This document shows positions 5,787-7,334 of a DNA stretch of 7,334 nucleotides, in pieces; the first letter of the stretch is position 1; each line of letters opens with the position of its first letter. Below the pieces are notes generated by a model. That model was given only the letters and a program-made list of their open reading frames with translations, searched no databases and was not told the DNA's origin. The stretch comes from Desulfovibrio sp. (GTDB taxonomy: Bacteria; Desulfobacterota; Desulfovibrionia; Desulfovibrionales; Desulfovibrionaceae): contig JAITDR010000193.1 in the NCBI GenBank assembly GCA_031282465.1, positions 1 through 7,334 of the forward strand, read 5' to 3'. The position numbers were made by a program, and so were the translations under genes.

Positions 5787-6902
5787 ATGAAGCGTTTGTA
5801 CCAGATCCTGTGCGTAGTCGGTTTTGTCTTGTTCTACGGTCTTTCCGGGGCACACGCAGCCCCAACGTTTACTATCGGCTTCCAACCGTACGACACTATA
5901 TCCTATCAGGTTATGGTCAATGCTGAACTCGGATTGTGGAAAAAATACATGCCTGCCGGGACGGAACTTGAATTTGCCCCCGCTTTGCAGGGAACCATCG
6001 TGGGCAACAACATGCTCGCCGGCAAGGCCGTTGCCGGGTATATGAGCGTAATGCCTGCTACCATCCTGGCTTCAAAGGATCAGCAGGCACGCATCAAGAT
6101 GGTTGCAACACTGGGTATGTCCGAGGGAACGCGTTGTTCTTTGGTGCTGGTGCGCAAAGATGCCCCGCAATTTTCCGGCAATGAGGAAGTGGCCCGCTGG
6201 CTTGACGGCAAGGTAATCGCCGCGCCCAAAGGCAGCGCATCCGACCAGTATCTGCGTAAATTTTTTGAACGTTATAACGTGAAGCCCAAAGAGTATCTCA
6301 ATCAGTCCATTGAAGTTATTGCCACCAACTTCCGCACCGGAAAACTTGACGCGGCTTCCGCATGGGAACCCACGGTGTCGCGCATAGCCGACAATGTCGG
6401 TGAAGGGGACGTGCGCATTGTTGCCGACGGCAGCGCCTGCGATAACCCCGACCTCGGTATTCTGGTCATGCGCGAAGATTTTATCAAAGAACATCCTGAA
6501 GCGGCCAAAGGCTATCTGCGCTCGGAGTTGGAAGCCCAACGTTATCTGATGGATCCCGCCAACCAGGCCGATGTCGTCAAGATGGTGGCCAAGTATGCCA
6601 AAGGCGTCCCCCTGAATGTCCTCTGGTATTCCATCTACGGCAAGGTGCCCGTTGACCGCAAAAATCCCGTGCGTGAATGGAAATCTTTTTATTTCAACAA
6701 GCGTGAACTGGACAACATCAAGTCCGTCGCCCCCTTCCTGTATAAAGAAAAGGTCATCGCCGTCCCCGAGTTGAAAGATTGGGTGGTGGACGACAGTCTG
6801 GCCCGTCAGGTCTTTAAGGAAGCCGGCTATACGCCTGTCTCTCCCGATGCCGCTCTGGGGTATATTACCGGCACCGATGCCGCCGCCTCGCCTTTCAAGT
6901 AA
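5787..6902 (+). CDS. Periplasmic substrate-binding protein of an ABC importer (nitrate/sulfonate/taurine type)
   Basis: Secreted solute-binding protein that delivers its ligand to an inner-membrane importer. It has 371 residues, longer than the ~320 typical of TauA/SsuA. The signal peptide has MKR, a hydrophobic core (4-20) and a likely signal peptidase I site after AHA (22-24). The mature part has the layout of type 2 periplasmic binding proteins: GFQPYDTISY (31-40) as first strand, LAGKAVAGYMSVMPATI (78-94), a second-domain LDGKVIAAPKGSASDQYL (139-156) and NFRTGKLDAASAWEP (181-195). NPDLGILVMREDFIKEHPE (220-238) then matches the region where relatives read NPD...F...HP. The start at 5787 is set by GGGAGG (5774-5779, 7-base spacing) and the signal peptide; the in-frame ATG at 5652 has no ribosome site. 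The permease begins 25 bases downstream. GC in sampled stretches is about 40-58 percent, below the neighbours. The ligand is unknown: nitrate, sulfonate, taurine, bicarbonate or a pyrimidine-like compound are all possible. Confidence 0.87.
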   Translation: MKRLYQILCVVGFVLFYGLSGAHAAPTFTIGFQPYDTISYQVMVNAELGLWKKYMPAGTELEFAPALQGTIVGNNMLAGKAVAGYMSVMPATILASKDQQARIKMVATLGMSEGTRCSLVLVRKDAPQFSGNEEVARWLDGKVIAAPKGSASDQYLRKFFERYNVKPKEYLNQSIEVIATNFRTGKLDAASAWEPTVSRIADNVGEGDVRIVADGSACDNPDLGILVMREDFIKEHPEAAKGYLRSELEAQRYLMDPANQADVVKMVAKYAKGVPLNVLWYSIYGKVPVDRKNPVREWKSFYFNKRELDNIKSVAPFLYKEKVIAVPELKDWVVDDSLARQVFKEAGYTPVSPDAALGYITGTDAAASPFK

Positions 6903-6927
6903 CGCCGGGCCGCATGAGGAGTTGCCT

Positions 6928-7334
6928 TTGAGCCGCGCAAGTGTTTCCGTTTTCGTTTCCTCGGAGCGGCCGGGCTATGACGGCGTATCCGGGCTTTGCC
7001 CGGAGCGGGCCGAGCGGTTTCACGCCGATCCCGGTCCCTCGTCCGCGTTCCGGGATGCGGGCAACGCAAGACGCATTTGCCGCCCGGTCGTTGCCGGGCT
7101 GAAGCGCCTGCTGCGCAGCCGTGCGCCGTACCTGAATCTGCTCGGCCTCGGCGGCTTTGTTCTCCTTTGGCATGTGCTGACGGAAATGCTGGACCTGCCC
7201 CTTTTCAGCAAGCTCCCCGGACCCGCAGCCACCTTTGCCGAATGGTTCTCGCCGGACCCGCTGTACGGCATTTCCTTGTACACGCCGGAATATTATCAGC
7301 ATATCGGCATCAGCATCCGGCGTGTTTTTCTGGC
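6928..7334 (+). CDS. ABC importer permease, SsuC/TauC/NrtB type (partial, C-terminus outside window)
   Basis: Inner-membrane permease expected to pair with the preceding binding protein and an ATPase that would lie further right. 135 residues are visible. A hydrophilic, Arg-rich N-terminal stretch of about 68 residues leads into the first transmembrane segment NLLGLGGFVLLWHVLTEML (about 70-88). LPGPAATFAEWF (96-107) follows, the usual LPsP..v element of this permease family. Next comes YYQHIGISIRRVFLA, matching the H...S..R...G segment that precedes the main transport domain. The start is TTG at 6928, chosen because GAGGAG (6916-6921) sits 6 bases upstream and no in-frame ATG occurs before the first membrane segment; the ATG at 6914 is out of frame and soon stops. 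The gene lies 25 bases after the binding protein and is probably in the same operon. GC is high again here. Confidence 0.86.
   Translation, partial: MSRASVSVFVSSERPGYDGVSGLCPERAERFHADPGPSSAFRDAGNARRICRPVVAGLKRLLRSRAPYLNLLGLGGFVLLWHVLTEMLDLPLFSKLPGPAATFAEWFSPDPLYGISLYTPEYYQHIGISIRRVFL

Overview
This GC-rich window holds two divergent transcription units on either side of a 373-base intergenic region (5414-5786). The minus-strand unit is the head of a division and cell wall (dcw) cluster in the order mraZ, rsmH (mraW), an ftsL-like gene, ftsI and murE. murE runs off the left edge. The plus-strand unit is the start of an ABC importer operon: a secreted substrate-binding protein followed by an inner-membrane permease that runs off the right edge. 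The organism is a Gram-negative-type bacterium. The gene order, the GC content and the protein style (a GC-rich FtsI with low-complexity ends, a small FtsL between RsmH and FtsI) suggest a sulfate-reducer-like deltaproteobacterium such as the Desulfovibrionaceae. That assignment is inference, not proof.

Region by region: 1-1232 is murE (minus, the C-terminal ~80 residues are outside). 1229-3511 is ftsI, a class B penicillin-binding protein with all three active-site motifs, an Arg-rich N-terminal tail, an insertion inside the transpeptidase domain and a Pro/Gln-rich C-terminal tail. 3508-3849 is a single-pass FtsL-like protein. 3842-4861 is the 16S rRNA methyltransferase RsmH. 4964-5413 is the regulator MraZ. 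Upstream of mraZ lies a clear sigma70-type promoter (perfect TTGACA), overlapped by four GTGG repeats spaced exactly 10 bases apart, the expected form of a MraZ operator. 5787-6902 is the substrate-binding protein. 6928-7334 is the permease, which uses a TTG start.

How the genes work together: MraZ probably represses its own promoter and so the whole downstream cluster. RsmH, FtsL, FtsI and MurE overlap at each junction (8, 4 and 4 bases), which implies translational coupling of septal peptidoglycan synthesis with precursor synthesis. The divergent importer belongs to the nitrate/sulfonate/taurine (SsuA/TauA/NrtA-type) group by its overall pattern. Its substrate cannot be read from the sequence. 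It appears unrelated to the dcw cluster and has a visibly lower GC content in the binding-protein gene. I saw no RNA genes, mobile elements, CRISPR arrays or clear intrinsic terminators. I found no convincing new multi-gene system; the most interesting signals are regulatory (the MraZ boxes and a GntR-like palindrome) and structural (the unusual FtsI extensions).
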